A DNA stretch of 64,000 nucleotides from Maratus speciosus (GCA_963932465.1 OZ010795.1:523471451-523535450), one strand, 5' to 3'; shown: positions 11,571 to 22,344, counted from the stretch's first letter. The notes: generated by a model not told the origin, from the letters alone. Numbers and translations: made by a program.

Positions 11571-12353
11571 ATAATAACACTTTTTCCAAAATACTCAAAG
11601 AAGCAATAAGTAAGGTTAATGAAGTTGTAATTTTATTGATTGCAAATTAATTATATTTATTGTTCACTTTTAATGTTAATTTCAAGATTTTTGTTTTATA
11701 TTATAACATTGTTTTTGGTAATTTTCAAAATGGTTTGCAGCCGTTGCTTTATCTTTCTTCAGACATTTTTTTTTAATTATTGTGCAAATGATTTATTTTA
11801 TTTTTAGCATTTTTTTTTTAAATAATGAACAAATAAACAAAGGAATGTTGTATTACGATATAACAATAATTGGAATACCTATAGAAAAGAGTATTATGCA
11901 TCATATATAATAAATTAGGAAATAATAATTTTTTTTAATTTGGGTAACCTTACTTTTTGTGTAAAACTTTTGTTTAATTCAATCACTATGCGTAAATTGC
12001 TTAGGATTTCTCTTCGTTTTATTAATGAAAATAAATATAATATAATGCAAAATTCGAATACGATTTTTACTGTTCATGTATAGTTTTATTTATATATATA
12101 ATTATTTATTTGAAAAGGGTAGTGTTTAAATGGCGTTTAAGTGATTGTGTATCTTGACCTGTTTGTTCTGAAAGACATCACTAAAGATAGTTTATGTGTG
12201 GTTTTATAAATATATTAGTTATTTATGATTGCTATTGTTTAATAAGAGAAAAAAATTGAATTTTTTTAATGTGTTGCGATATATTTTTTTAATTTCTTCG
12301 CTTTTCTATTTTGTCTTACAACAAGATAATTCTTCTTACTTGTGCTTGAAAAA
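11571..12353. other. AT-rich spacer
   Basis: An AAT microsatellite ends just upstream (about 11557-11578). The remainder is AT-rich and featureless up to the exon candidate. Confidence 0.5.
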
Positions 12354-12536
12354 ATGAATAATTATAGAACACCCTTTTCCCTCCGCATGATCAGAAATAA
12401 TAAAATAAATAAATCTAGTTCAAACGGCCGAAATTTCGCCTTGAAATTAGCCGAAAATCTCTGCTTAAATAGCAGAAATTTTCTAAAGGAAAATACTGGT
12501 ACCGAAGAAGTTCCTAGTCTGGAAATTCCAGGACCC
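12354..12536 (+). CDS. Candidate first coding exon, mitochondrial-type cytochrome P450 (N-terminus)
   Basis: The frame starts with ATG at 12354 and runs 61 codons to a good splice donor (CCC|GTACGTACC at 12536/12537). Residues 1-45 are rich in Arg, Lys, Ser and Asn, with no acidic residue until about 34, as in a mitochondrial presequence. Residues 51-61 read EEVPSLEIPGP, the spacing and form of the proline hinge (xEIPGP) that opens the mature part of mitochondrial P450s (CYP12, 24/27, 302, 314 and similar clans), usually near residue 55-65. Beyond the donor the frame soon stops, fitting an intron. I found no downstream exon with the I-helix, ExxR or haem-Cys motif, so this may be an isolated fragment or a gene with very long introns. 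Confidence 0.35.
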
Positions 12537-13299
12537 GTACGTACCTTCAATGAATCATTTAAATATACTTAACGATTTTAAAGCACTAACTTTTTCCATA
12601 AAATATTTTTGTAAATTAAATCCATTAAAAAGTACTGTTTCAATTACGTATTTGATTCTTTTACAAGGAATGAGATTTTTTAAACTTAATAAGAAAATTT
12701 ATATAATATCGATTTCATACAATGCCTTCCAAAAGTTATTTACAGAAAAAAAAATATTGATCAAAATCTTAATTTTCAGATAAATTAAAGAAACGAAAAC
12801 GAAACTATCTGTATTTTTATTGACACAACTCAGCGAGTTCCGATTTTCTGAAATGGACATATATAAAAGAAACATATACATTTAAGAGTTGGATATGCTT
12901 TTTTTCTTTGTTACATTTTGTACAATGTTAAGTTTTTATCGGACATGTACAATATAGACATAGACAACACTCGAAAACAATTTTGTGAGTTTTTGAGTGA
13001 CTACAATTGTATTGATTTTTTTAATTCAATATAGTACATTAAACAAGTGTCTTCTTCAATACTATTTGTAACACATGTTTAAGACAATAATATCTATATT
13101 TAAAAATACAGAGGAAAAATTAAATATAATTTTGTGAATTTTGCATTATTGAATCAACATTTAGCATGTGTTTTTTTTATTAATTGATAGAATTTCAGAA
13201 AAGATATACGAAATGTTTTTTTTTTTAAATTGCATATTTCTTTTTTATTTATTTTTTAGTGCGTAAATCTCGGAGGAAATATGTGTAGTATAAACTGAA
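12537..13299. other. AT-rich, unrecognised (intron-like if the exon at 12.4 kb is real)
   Basis: There is no further coding signal and no repeat shared with elsewhere in the window. Confidence 0.4.
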
Positions 13300-13740
13300 C
13301 AAAAAGTAGGTCTAGTAAAACCTTTCTCTTATTATTACCAAATTATTGATATACAATACGCATAACTCTTTTTTTACACATAAATCATGTATTTTCCATT
13401 CTTAATATTAAATAACTTTTGTATTTTCTGTTAGTTTTAAAGCATCAGCTGAAAGGATAACGTGCATTTGCAGAACGGGTGAGTGTGCGTGTGTGCGGGG
13501 GATGGGGGAGGTAGGTGTTGACTAATTGTGTGATAACACTGCTGGAAGAGATAAAACAGTGTTCATTAACCATTGTTTTAAATGAAGTGGGAAAAAGTAA
13601 TGATTTATTGAATACTTAAGCCATATGAAATCATAAATGATCTTGATTGAAAGATTCTGAAGGTCATGCACCATTTAAATCCACACCAGAAATCACTTGC
13701 AAAGCAGATATTCTCTTCAAGTAAAATCATTTAAATTCCG
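13300..13740 (+). repeat. Diverged dispersed segment, partner at 10.2 kb
   Basis: This is the second copy of the segment at 10190-10590. It carries a GT/G-rich insertion (about 13479-13515, GTGTGCGTGTGTGCGGGGG) that the partner lacks. Confidence 0.7.
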
Positions 13741-14000
13741 CCTGTAAATCTTCTAAAAAATTAAATTGATGTATAACAATAATTTTGTATATTTGATGAA
13801 TATTGAAAAGAAAACACCCTTGGGATTAGACATTTTGACTACTATAAACCTATAAAAATAGCAAATAAAGCCTTTGTGCAGGAATATCAGTAAAAGGCCA
13901 AAAACCAACTTTCAAAAATGCACATATAATACACAAAAAGCAGCAAACAGCTGTGTCTAATCTACAAACGATAACCTTCTTCAATGCTCAATGCAAGATA
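13741..14000. other. AT-rich spacer
   Basis: Nothing recognised. Confidence 0.5.
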
Positions 14001-14001
14001 G

Positions 14002-14069
14002 AACACAGTGCGCTAGAAAAGGCAAGGCTGGGCTCTCCCAGCCATGTTTTCTCTAGCACGCTGTGTTTT
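14002..14069 (+). repeat. Long near-perfect hairpin
   Basis: The left arm (ACACAGTGCGCTAG ... GGCTGGG) pairs with the right arm (CCCAGCC ... CTAGCACGCTGTGTT) around a 4-nt CTCT loop, giving about 30 bp of stem with a few mismatches. It directly abuts the 5' end of family A copy 2. It could be a small foldback element cut by that insertion, or a pre-miRNA-like stem; the sequence cannot decide. Confidence 0.65.
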
Positions 14070-14200
14070 AGGTAAATTTCATTACAAAAAGCTACCTATT
14101 GCTGCCGTTCGGCGGAAAGCGATTTCAAAAAATTTTGGTATAATTTCATCCATCATGACCCCCAGACCCCGAAACCACCCTCCGTTCAAAATTGATATAA

Positions 14201-14236
<36 letters not shown>

Positions 14237-16247
14237 GACATTTGTCATACTGTAACTCTCGTATTTATGAACCGATTTCGATGTAATTCGGTGTGTACAT
14301 AGTACATACCAATGTCTCGCCCGAGTTCGTTGGCCAGGTACATCCGCCATTTTGTTTCAAAATGGCGGCCATTTAAAAATTAAAAAAAATTTAAAATTTG
14401 AAATGTGGTACCAAAATATTTAAAATGGAAAAATATTTTTTTCTTATGTATTTGACCTTTATACAAAGACTCCGGAGCAGTTTTTGTTTCGTCTATATCT
14501 TAAAAAAGGGCTGAGTTATAGCATTTTGAATTTCTAGCATGGCTGACATTTTGAAACGTCCTGAATTTTGTCACGCGATAAAAGACGTATTTATGAACCG
14601 ATTTGGATGTAATTTCGTTTATACATAGTACATACCAATGTCTCGACCGAGTTAGTTGGCCAGCTTCATCCGCCATCTTGTTTAAAAATGGCGGCAATTT
14701 AAATTTTTAAGAAAAATTTTAATTTGAAATGTGGTACCAAAAAACTGAAAATTGAAAAATTATTTTTTTCTTATGTGTTTGATCTTGATAAAAAGATTCG
14801 GGAGCAGTTTTTGTTTCGTCTATATCTTAAAAAAGGGCTGAGTTATAGCATTTTGAATTTCTAGCGTGGCTGACATTTTGAAACGTCCTGATTTTTCTCA
14901 CGTGATAACAGGCGTATTTATGAACCGATTTGGATGTACCTTGGCGTGTACATAGTACATACAAATATCTCGAGCGAGTTCGTTGGCCAGCTTCATCCGC
15001 CATCTAGTTTCAAAATGGCCGCCATTTAAAAAAATTAAAAAAAATTAAAATTTTAAATGAGATACCAAAAAATTAGAAAATGAAAAAGATTTTTTTCGTA
15101 TGTGTTTTACCTTAATACAAAGATTCCGGAACAGGTTTTGTTTCCTCTATATCTAAAAAAATGGCTGAGTTATAGCATTTTGAATTTCTATTGTGGCTGA
15201 CATCTTAAAACGATCTGATATTTGTCACGCGATACCAGGCGTATTTATGAACCGATTTGGATCTAACTTGGTCTGTCTCTGTACATAGTACATACCAATG
15301 TCTCGACCGAGTTCGTTTGCAAGCTTCATTCGCCATCTTGTTTCAAAAGGGTTGCCATTAAAAAAATTAATTTAAGGTATTAAAAAATTGGAAAATGAAA
15401 AAGAATTTTTTTATGTGTTTGGCCTTGATACAAAGATTCTGGAGCAGTTTTTGTTTCTGAAAATTTGTTCTTTTGTTTATATCTTAAAAAATGGTTGAAT
15501 TATAGCACTTTGATTTTCTAGCATGGCTAACACTTTGAAACGGTCTTCTAATTGTCACGCGATAACACACGTATTCGCCTATTTCGATGTAAGAAGGCAT
15601 GTGGATAGTATACATCAATATCTCGACCAAGTTCGCTGGTCAGCTTCATCAGCCATCTTGTTTCAAAATGGCGGCCATCAAATTAAAAAAAAAATTATAT
15701 TTAAAGTGAGGTGCAATAAATTAGAAATTATAAAAGGTTTCTTTCTTAAGTATTTGACCTTGATATAAAGATTCAGGAGCATTTTTTGTTTGTCTTTATC
15801 TTAAAAAATGGCTCAGATATAGCAGTTTCAATTTCTAATGTGGGTGACATTTTGAAAAATCTGATTTTTTGCCTGCGACAGCACTCGTATATATCAACCA
15901 ATTCCGATGTGAGTGAGCATGGGCACAGCAATTACTAAGGTCTCGACCAAGTTCACTGGTTAGCCTCATCCACCATGTTGTCTTAAAATGGCAGGCACTT
16001 TAAGAAATTGCCGAATTTGGCAGCCAAATATAAGTTACTTTAAATAAAAGCAGCTTGGATAAAGCTGACTAATTTCGCGAAATTCTTATTCATAATGATT
16101 TAGTATTGGTAAAAATTAGTATTGAATCTTCTATATTCGGTTTACACTAAATTGAGCTTCGTGTGTTTCAATAATATAAGTGGGCTTTTTTAAAATAAGG
16201 AATATGGAAGCTACCCCTTCCTTCCGGCACCGGCCTGAAGGACTTTT
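14070..16247 (+). mobile_element. Helentron-like element family A, copy 2 (complete)
   Basis: The 5' block starts AGGTAAATTTCATTAC (copy 3: AGGTAGCTTTCTTTAC) and contains GCCGTTCGGCGGAAAGCGAT. A TA microsatellite follows (14203-14234). Tandem units are anchored on CGTATTTATGAACCGATT at 14260, 14586, 14913 and 15240, with weaker anchors at 15570 and 15886, spacing about 325 bp. The 3' end has GGAAGCTACC (copies 1 and 3: GAAAGCTACC), then the hairpin CCTTCCGG-CACCGG-CCTGAAGG, then GGACTTTT. The 5' GGTAGCTTTC and 3' GAAAGCTACC form the subterminal inverted pair. A minus-strand ORF at 14500-14697 is encoded by the units and is not a gene. Confidence 0.75.
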
Positions 16248-16316
16248 GAGAATTGTTCTTTTATAAGCCATTGAAATGTATTCACCGCATCACATTGAAA
16301 TTTTTAAATATTTTCA

Positions 16317-16519
16317 TTATTATTATTATATATTATTATATATTATTATATATTATATATTATTATATGTTATATATTATTATATGTTATATATTATTAT
16401 ATATTATATATTATTATATGTTATATATTATTATATATTACATATTATTATGTGTTATATATTATTATATATTATGTATTATTACATATTATATATTATT
16501 ACATGTTATATATTATTAT
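16317..16519 (+). repeat. TATTA/TATAT microsatellite
   Basis: About 200 bp of ATTATTATATATTATTATAT-type sequence with occasional TGT/ACA interruptions. Three overlapping ORFs rich in Tyr and Ile arise only from this repeat. Confidence 0.95.
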
Positions 16520-17539
16520 TGCCGAAACGTCAGTGAAGGCTTACTGTGGAGACACGAAAAGTTTTGATTTCCGTTTGTCTGTCTGTCTGTCTGTCTGTCT
16601 ATCTGTCTGTCTGTTCCGCGATAACTGCCGAAAAAAGCACCCGATCAGCTTGAAATTAATTGGGCATATTCGTGAGATACCCGGACGTAGCTGTATAGTT
16701 TTTGGTTAAATTTGGTTCATTCGTTCGGAAAATATGGAAGATTTTATTTTTCTTTATAATGCTTTTCTACGGCAAGTCAGACGATTTTCAAATTTCGATT
16801 AGTTGAAAGAAAATGGCACGTTTGATTAATGGATTTAAATGTCAAATTATGGATACTAAAATTCCAAATAAGGGTTTTAAATTATTCCTATTATATTGAA
16901 GTTTTATCAATATACCTATCAGATTTTTTTATTTACGTGTATAATGTTTTGAGGACATTTATACATGTATTCCAATAATATAAATAATTTTTAAATTAAT
17001 TTTCTTGTTTTACATGATACATATTTCTTTTTTTTCCCTTTTCTTCGTTGCCTAGCGACTGTTATTCGTAGCCTATCATTGCGTCAAATATGAATGAAGT
17101 TAGTAAATTACGTTAATTTTGTTGCAGGTACTATTAAAAGGCTATCACAAAAAATATTTTATCGCGCCAAATCGATGCAATTTATGCAATTAACAGTGGA
17201 CACGATAATGAATTATTTTCCAGTAGATTTATAGATCTCCAGATATGCATATTTTGGGGGGCTTTTAATATGTTATTGCTATCACATGGATTAGGATGTT
17301 TAAACTAATGTTTAACCATGCTTTAAAAAAAGTACAGTTAAAGGCATGTAAATCCTTTTTGACACTTTCCTACATGGATGAAAAGTATTTATGACTTCAG
17401 TTTTTCTATCTGTCTCCTGCCGTGTTTCCCTACGTGCTCTAACTCGCGTAAATATAGTCGGGATTACATGTAATTGATATACGTTATCGAGGTTTGCCAA
17501 AGTATGTTTGGTATTAAAAATGAAGAGTGTAGCATTCAT

Positions 17540-18830
17540 AGCTTAATTACAGGGGCACTCAAAACTATTCCGTTACATTATAGTCTTTGGGAAAAATCGT
17601 CTGCGGTGTATTTTAATAATGTTACACAATTTTAAACGTAATGAAATTTATATACTTTATTAAGGTGCACGAGAACCTGGTTACTATAAAATATGTTATG
17701 TGTAGCACTTACAGCATGCGTACAGGGAACTCAAAAGTATTCATAATATTACAATCTTTGAAGAAAATCCTTTTGTGACTTTTTTAATGATGTTACTCTG
17801 TTACAAAATAATAAAATTGATATGTATTTTTGAAACATTTTTGTAGTATATGGGGTGCAAAGCATATGTTTTTTTTCAGGGTCACACAAAAGTGGTCAAT
17901 TAAAATGTGGTCTACGGGGGAAAAAAAAAAAAACTCTTCACAGCTTATTTTAACACATTAGCGACGGGAAACGAGAATTCTCGTTTTTATTCAGAATACA
18001 TCATTTGCTAAGGGAGTGACTTCTACCTTACAGAAAAGACATTTATATTGTGTTGTCCAGATTTTTTATAGATTGTAAGACATTATATATTACATCCGTA
18101 CATTGAAAGATATTTACTGCTGCATAAACATGAAAAACATATCCCAGAAACCAATTTCCAAGACACTTTTAGAAGAGGGAGGAGCTTCTACTGTTATTAA
18201 ACCCAGATTTAATTAAATTGCCTGTCGTCAGTGTGTTAATTGTGTTGCACTAATTCAAACATTATGAAATTAAATTACATTACTGTGGTTGACTACAAGA
18301 AGCTTGAATATGATTTGTATCGTATTTATCGTTCATTTATAGGGTCACATAAAAAATTTCGGATACAGTTCTGGTCTATTAGGGATGTTTGCTGAAGAGC
18401 ATTTTCGATTATGGTGTGCGTTTTAACGTTAAGTAAATTTGTGCTTAATAAATAGTGCTTAAATATTGTATAGACCATGTACTACAGGGATACACAAATG
18501 AATTCGTAAGTATAAATGAAAATGAGCGCAAATTGCTTCAGTGTGATTTTTTTTTTTTTTTTTTTTTTTTTTTGAGTTATGTATTTCCCAGCCCAATTAC
18601 ATTTAGTATACTAACAAATGTTTGCAGAATTTAAATAGAACCATATACAGGACTACGCAGAAACTGGATATATGGTGCACACTATGCATACTAATCCCCG
18701 GAAATGTGATATGAGCAGTTTTAAGAGGGTTTTTTGACAGCATTAAATTTAAATGTTATAGCGATGCGTAAAAATCTTCACGTAATATACAGGGCTGTAG
18801 AAAAGAATTCATGTACGTTTCCGTCTATTG
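17540..18830 (+). repeat. Decayed tandem array, about 155-bp period
   Basis: A motif of the form ACAGGGnnACnCAAAA recurs at about 17551, 17723, 17876, 18340, 18484, 18651 and 18789. The one large gap (464 bp) holds a 290-bp TTAA MITE; subtracting it leaves about 174 bp, in line with the others. Each unit also holds a TGTTACAC-type block and an ATGAAATTnAAT-type block. Divergence is high. Confidence 0.6.
17950..18239. mobile_element. TTAA-flanked MITE
   Basis: The left end is TTAACACATTAGCGACGGG. The right end, read on the other strand, is TTAACACACTGACGACAGGC. TTAA stands on both sides, the target site of piggyBac-type elements. Near the left end is a perfect palindrome AAACGAGAATTCTCGTTT. 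No coding capacity. Confidence 0.7.
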
Positions 18831-18937
18831 GTATAATTTACTAAAGGACATTAACACAATTAATTGATAATTACAAATGTAAATTAAATTACACTACGAA
18901 GGGGTTCAGGGGGGCATAATGATACTCTCCTTGATGA

Positions 18938-18973
18938 ATTTCTTCAGGGGGGCAGAGCCCCCCCTGAAGAAAT
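18938..18973 (+). repeat. G/C-rich hairpin of family C
   Basis: ATTTCTTCAGGGGGGC pairs with GCCCCCCCTGAAGAAAT across AGA, about 16 bp of stem with one bulged base. A weaker version lies at about 20788-20815 in copy 2. It sits roughly 260 bp from the 3' end of the element. Confidence 0.75.
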
Positions 18974-19238
18974 CTACTTTATTATCTAAAAATTACCAGA
19001 ATAAGTAGCTCATGAGATTTTCAGAATACCATTACATAACAAGGGGTTTAATTTAACGTTTCTAATGTCAGAAACCTTCGAAATATTTTTTCGTTTTATA
19101 AATGTTTATGTAATTTCAAAACTTTAAATTTCGTTTTTTGTAGAAAGATTAATATTACTCAAAGGGTGCTAAACACAATGAATTGTAGAGCTGACGTTGA
19201 GGCTACTGATCTGCAGATTTACTAGTATATTACATACT

Positions 19239-21075
19239 ATTATTGCCGAAACGTCAGTGAAGGCTTACTGTGGAGACACGAAAAGTTTTGGTTTCTGTTA
19301 GTCTGTCTGTTCCGCGATAACTGCTGCAAAAAGCATCCGATCGGCTTGAAATTCACTGGGCATGTTGATGAGGTACTCGGACTGAGCTGTATAGTTTTTG
19401 GTTAAATTTGGTTCATTCGTTCGGGAAATATAGAACATTTTATTTTGCTCTATAATGCTTTTCTATGGCAAGTCAGACGATTTTCAGATTTTCATTTGTT
19501 GAAAGAAATGGTTCATATGAAAAATGGATTTAAATGGTAAATTTTTGATGCTGAAATTTTTAGATAAGATTATTAAATTATTCCAATTAGTTTGAAATTT
19601 TGTCAATATATTTGCGAGATTTTTTTTTAATTAGGTTTATAATATTGGGGAGAATTTTATGCATGTTTTCCAATAATATAAAGGATTTTATTTTATCAAT
19701 TTGACATAATGCATATTTCATTTTTTTCCTTTTCTTTCATCTGTTGCCTAGCAACGTATTTGGTTCTAATAAAATTAGCATAATTGCGTGTTTGAGTAAA
19801 GCCAACGTCAAAACGGATGAATTAATGCATTTGTATCTTTGCATATAGATGGATTTTAACACCAGAAATAAAAATAGGCAATATTTCATTTATTTTGTTT
19901 ATTTTATTCAAATATTTTGCTTAAAAATACAAAAGTTCATTATGTTCTTAGAGAATAACGTAACATTTTTCCATAACATTTACCAATATTTCTTTAATTG
20001 TTGCCAAGAAAATCAAAACACGGAATAATATTTCCTTTTAAACAATTTTCAATTGAAATGTTTTGTCGTGAAACAGGAAAATGAAAAATAAAATTAAGAA
20101 TTGAAAAATTAATATGGCGGCACACTGGAAATAAAAAGAAAACTCTCGAGTATGTCTTAATATAACAAGGTGAAAAGTTTTGAGTAAGTACGCATAGCAG
20201 GTGAATTAGACGTCATTTATCGAAAACAAAGATGCTGGAATAAAACGATCTTGGGTAAAATAAAATTAACTATTATTCACGGAGGAAAGAGATAGATGTA
20301 GAGGCAGTATGCCGTAAAAACAGTTTGCAATACGATGTGCGTTATCGCTCAGATTTAAATGCCCTCATTCGGTCCAAACAAAACAAGCACGTGGAACAGG
20401 GACCGAATTCTTTGACTTCATCCGTGCATTTTTTCTGTAAAATGAAAATGATCTGCTTATATTTAAGCAATAAGCATTCTAAGGTAGCATTTCATTGTAT
20501 TACGAATTAAAAACTGTATTACTAAAAGTATTATTCTATTTTTTTAAGCACGTCGTTGTGTTGTGCCAAATGTAGCGGATTTAAAGTTACATTTTTAGCG
20601 TCGCTTCAAGATTTATTGTCTGTGTACGGTTAACACGAGTATTTTATTTTAAATTTAAATTTTATTAATTTATAAAAAAAACTTATGCTTACCCTTATAA
20701 ATCACAGCGTAAAAAAACCTAAGATATACTATAACCATCCGCACAATCAATAAAAAATTACGAATGTAAATTTAAATAAACTACGGGGGGTTCAGGGGGG
20801 CAGAGCTCCCTGAAGAAATGCAATTTTTGATTTAAAAAGTTACCAGAATAAGTAGCTCATCAGAATTTCAGAACATCAATGTATAACCACTTGTTTAACA
20901 CTTTTAATTTCTGAAACTTTACGAAGTATCTTGTATGCTTATAAATATTTATGTAATTTGAAAACTTTAAAAAGCGATTTGTAGGAAGTTGACTATTACG
21001 CAATGAGTGTTAAAAAACAATGACTTGCAAAGATGACGTTGAGGCTCCTGATTTGCAGATTTACTAGTATGTTAT
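19239..21075 (+). mobile_element. Family C element, copy 2 (head-to-tail with copy 1)
   Basis: The left end GCCGAAACGTCAGTGAAGGC (19245) and the first 500 bp match copy 1, with only a short GTCT run. The right end (20765-21075) matches 18880-19236, including GGTTCAGGGGGGCAGAGC and GCAGATTTACTAGTAT. The middle (about 19800-20760) is not shared with copy 1 and contains the small exon-like ORF described below. Confidence 0.6.
20342..20434 (-). CDS. Exon-like ORF with Cys-rich motif, unrecognised
   Basis: On the minus strand a strong splice-acceptor-like sequence (TTTTCATTTTACAG, ending at 20435) precedes 30 sense codons and TAA (20342-20344). The peptide contains CSTCLFCL followed by DRMRAF. 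Base composition is richer in G/C than its flanks. It lies inside the unshared middle of family C copy 2, so it may be captured host sequence or part of a decayed autonomous element. No family recognised; it could be chance. Confidence 0.2.
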   Translation of the reverse strand, partial: KKCTDEVKEFGPCSTCLFCLDRMRAFKSER

Positions 21076-21363
21076 ATGTGGATCAAACATTCAAACCATG
21101 CTTTCTCCTTTAGATACGAATTTTCAAAAAACACAAAAAACTGATAATTAGAAAATAACATGTATTTAATTCTAATTTTTATTGTGTATTTTTATTACTG
21201 GTTATTAGAAAGAATTGCAAGCATACATAATATATTAAATATAAAACAAATTAATATATTGCATTTAATATTAGGAGAAATCACGTTCTGACCGAATACA
21301 GGGGAGGAAACATGTTTTGATTGTTTTACAAGTGGATAAATTGCTTTTTGAATGAAATAAGTT

Positions 21364-21986
21364 CTAACTCACAAATAATACAAAAGCATTATTTATATAA
21401 CCAAATACGAACTTCAATTGATTATTGATAAAATAAAATAATAGATTATGGTACCTAGTAGTATTCATTAAATATTTACTAAATAAATACTCGTTTTCCA
21501 AAAATTCTCTCCAAAATTTAAAACCAATATCTTCATCTAAACAGTCACATACTTTCCCCTCTTCTTCATTGTAGGCCGATAAATCATGGATAAAGTGGTT
21601 ATACCATTTGAAGACATCCTCAGGTTGATTTTGCCACTGTTCACAATACATCAGCTTCAAAAGTTTGTCAACACCTTTTTTCTTTTCAACTGATATGGCG
21701 TGGCTAAGCGGAAGAGATTCTGAAACAACCCTTTGAACACGGCAGTAACTCCCTTTTTAAGAATATTTACATCGCATTCTTCACTTAGATTTTGAAACCT
21801 ATAATTCTGGAAGCCTCTAACCAAAACAGTTCTCTCATTTTTCTCTAAAATAATCCGTTTCAATTTTGATACGTATGATAGGTTTAGAAAGTACGCATTA
21901 AGTGACAGCTGTGATTGGCAGACTGGGGAAATCCCTCTATGACTGAATGCAGTCTTTGGGGGAAACACTCTTTGATTGAAAGTCAA
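21364..21986 (-). pseudogene. Broken coding stretch, unrecognised protein
   Basis: Two minus-strand open frames (21986-21657 and 21660-21364) meet in different frames. The second frame can be read further upstream (to about 21720) with sensible residues, starting after an acceptor-like GGGTTGTTTCAG. It contains WQNQPEDVFKWYNHFIHDL and GFKFWREFLENEYLFSKYL, aromatic-rich and coding-like. The first frame contains KRIILEKNERTVLVRGF. A frameshift between about 21760 and 21700 would merge them. After about 21470 the sequence is AT-rich and probably non-coding (a GTACC donor-like site occurs there). I do not recognise the family. It may be a decayed transposon protein or host exon. Confidence 0.35.
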
Positions 21987-21999
21987 GTTTTAAAATTGG

Positions 22000-22084
22000 T
22001 TTATAATTGGAGAAAAAACATTTTTTGATTGAAAATGCCGTTTGCTTCTGTGCAATTTAACACAGAGTTCATAAAACTAACAAT

Positions 22085-22119
<35 letters not shown>

Positions 22120-22270
22120 CGTGAGAAAACACGTTTTGAATGTTTGCTCCTCATATAATATTATATATTATATATTATTAAAAAAATTAAATTCTAACTG
22201 AGAATGAACTAATTAAAAAATCTGGACAGATTGTACGCCTCTACAAAGTAAAAAAAAAAATGACCTAATG
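22000..22270. other. T tract and AT-rich spacer
   Basis: A T run occupies about 22089-22119; the rest is AT-rich. Confidence 0.6.
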
Positions 22271-22273
22271 CCA

Positions 22274-22340
22274 TTGTCTGAATTCGAACGCCGAACCTAT
22301 GGTGTTGAAGCACGAGGCACCTTTGAACAAGCAATGCTTG
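22274..22340 (-). repeat. tRNA-like SINE head or tRNA pseudogene
   Basis: On the minus strand TGCTTGTTCAAAGGTGC resembles a tRNA D-arm with box A. GCGTTCGAATTC at about 22279-22290 is a near-consensus box B, 40 bp downstream. The cloverleaf does not close well, so a functional tRNA is unlikely. Confidence 0.4.
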
Positions 22341-22344
22341 GTTA

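Larger units (their letters stand above)
16515..19236 (+). mobile_element. Family C element, copy 1
   Basis: The left end is GCCGAAACGTCAGTGAAGGC (16521) followed by CTTACTGTGGAGACACG and a GTCT microsatellite (about 16575-16611). The right end carries GCTGACGTTGAGGCTACTG and GCAGATTTACTAGTAT (about 19187-19228). The 5' AACGTCAG and the 3' CTGACGTT are inverse to one another. Copy 2 follows immediately with the same left end, and its right end has the same sequence. A short subterminal inverted motif, a microsatellite, a tandem array and a hairpin near the 3' end again resemble helentron-like non-autonomous elements. Confidence 0.6.

Noticed and set aside
14500..14697. Minus-strand frame with KMADEAGQLTRSRHWYVLC-type sequence, also at 58.0-59.4 kb
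   Set aside because: It is part of the 320-bp unit of family A. It recurs with each unit in both orientations and is broken in most.
16253..16709. Three overlapping Tyr/Ile-rich and Ser/Val/Cys-rich frames
   Set aside because: They derive entirely from the TATTA and GTCT microsatellites.
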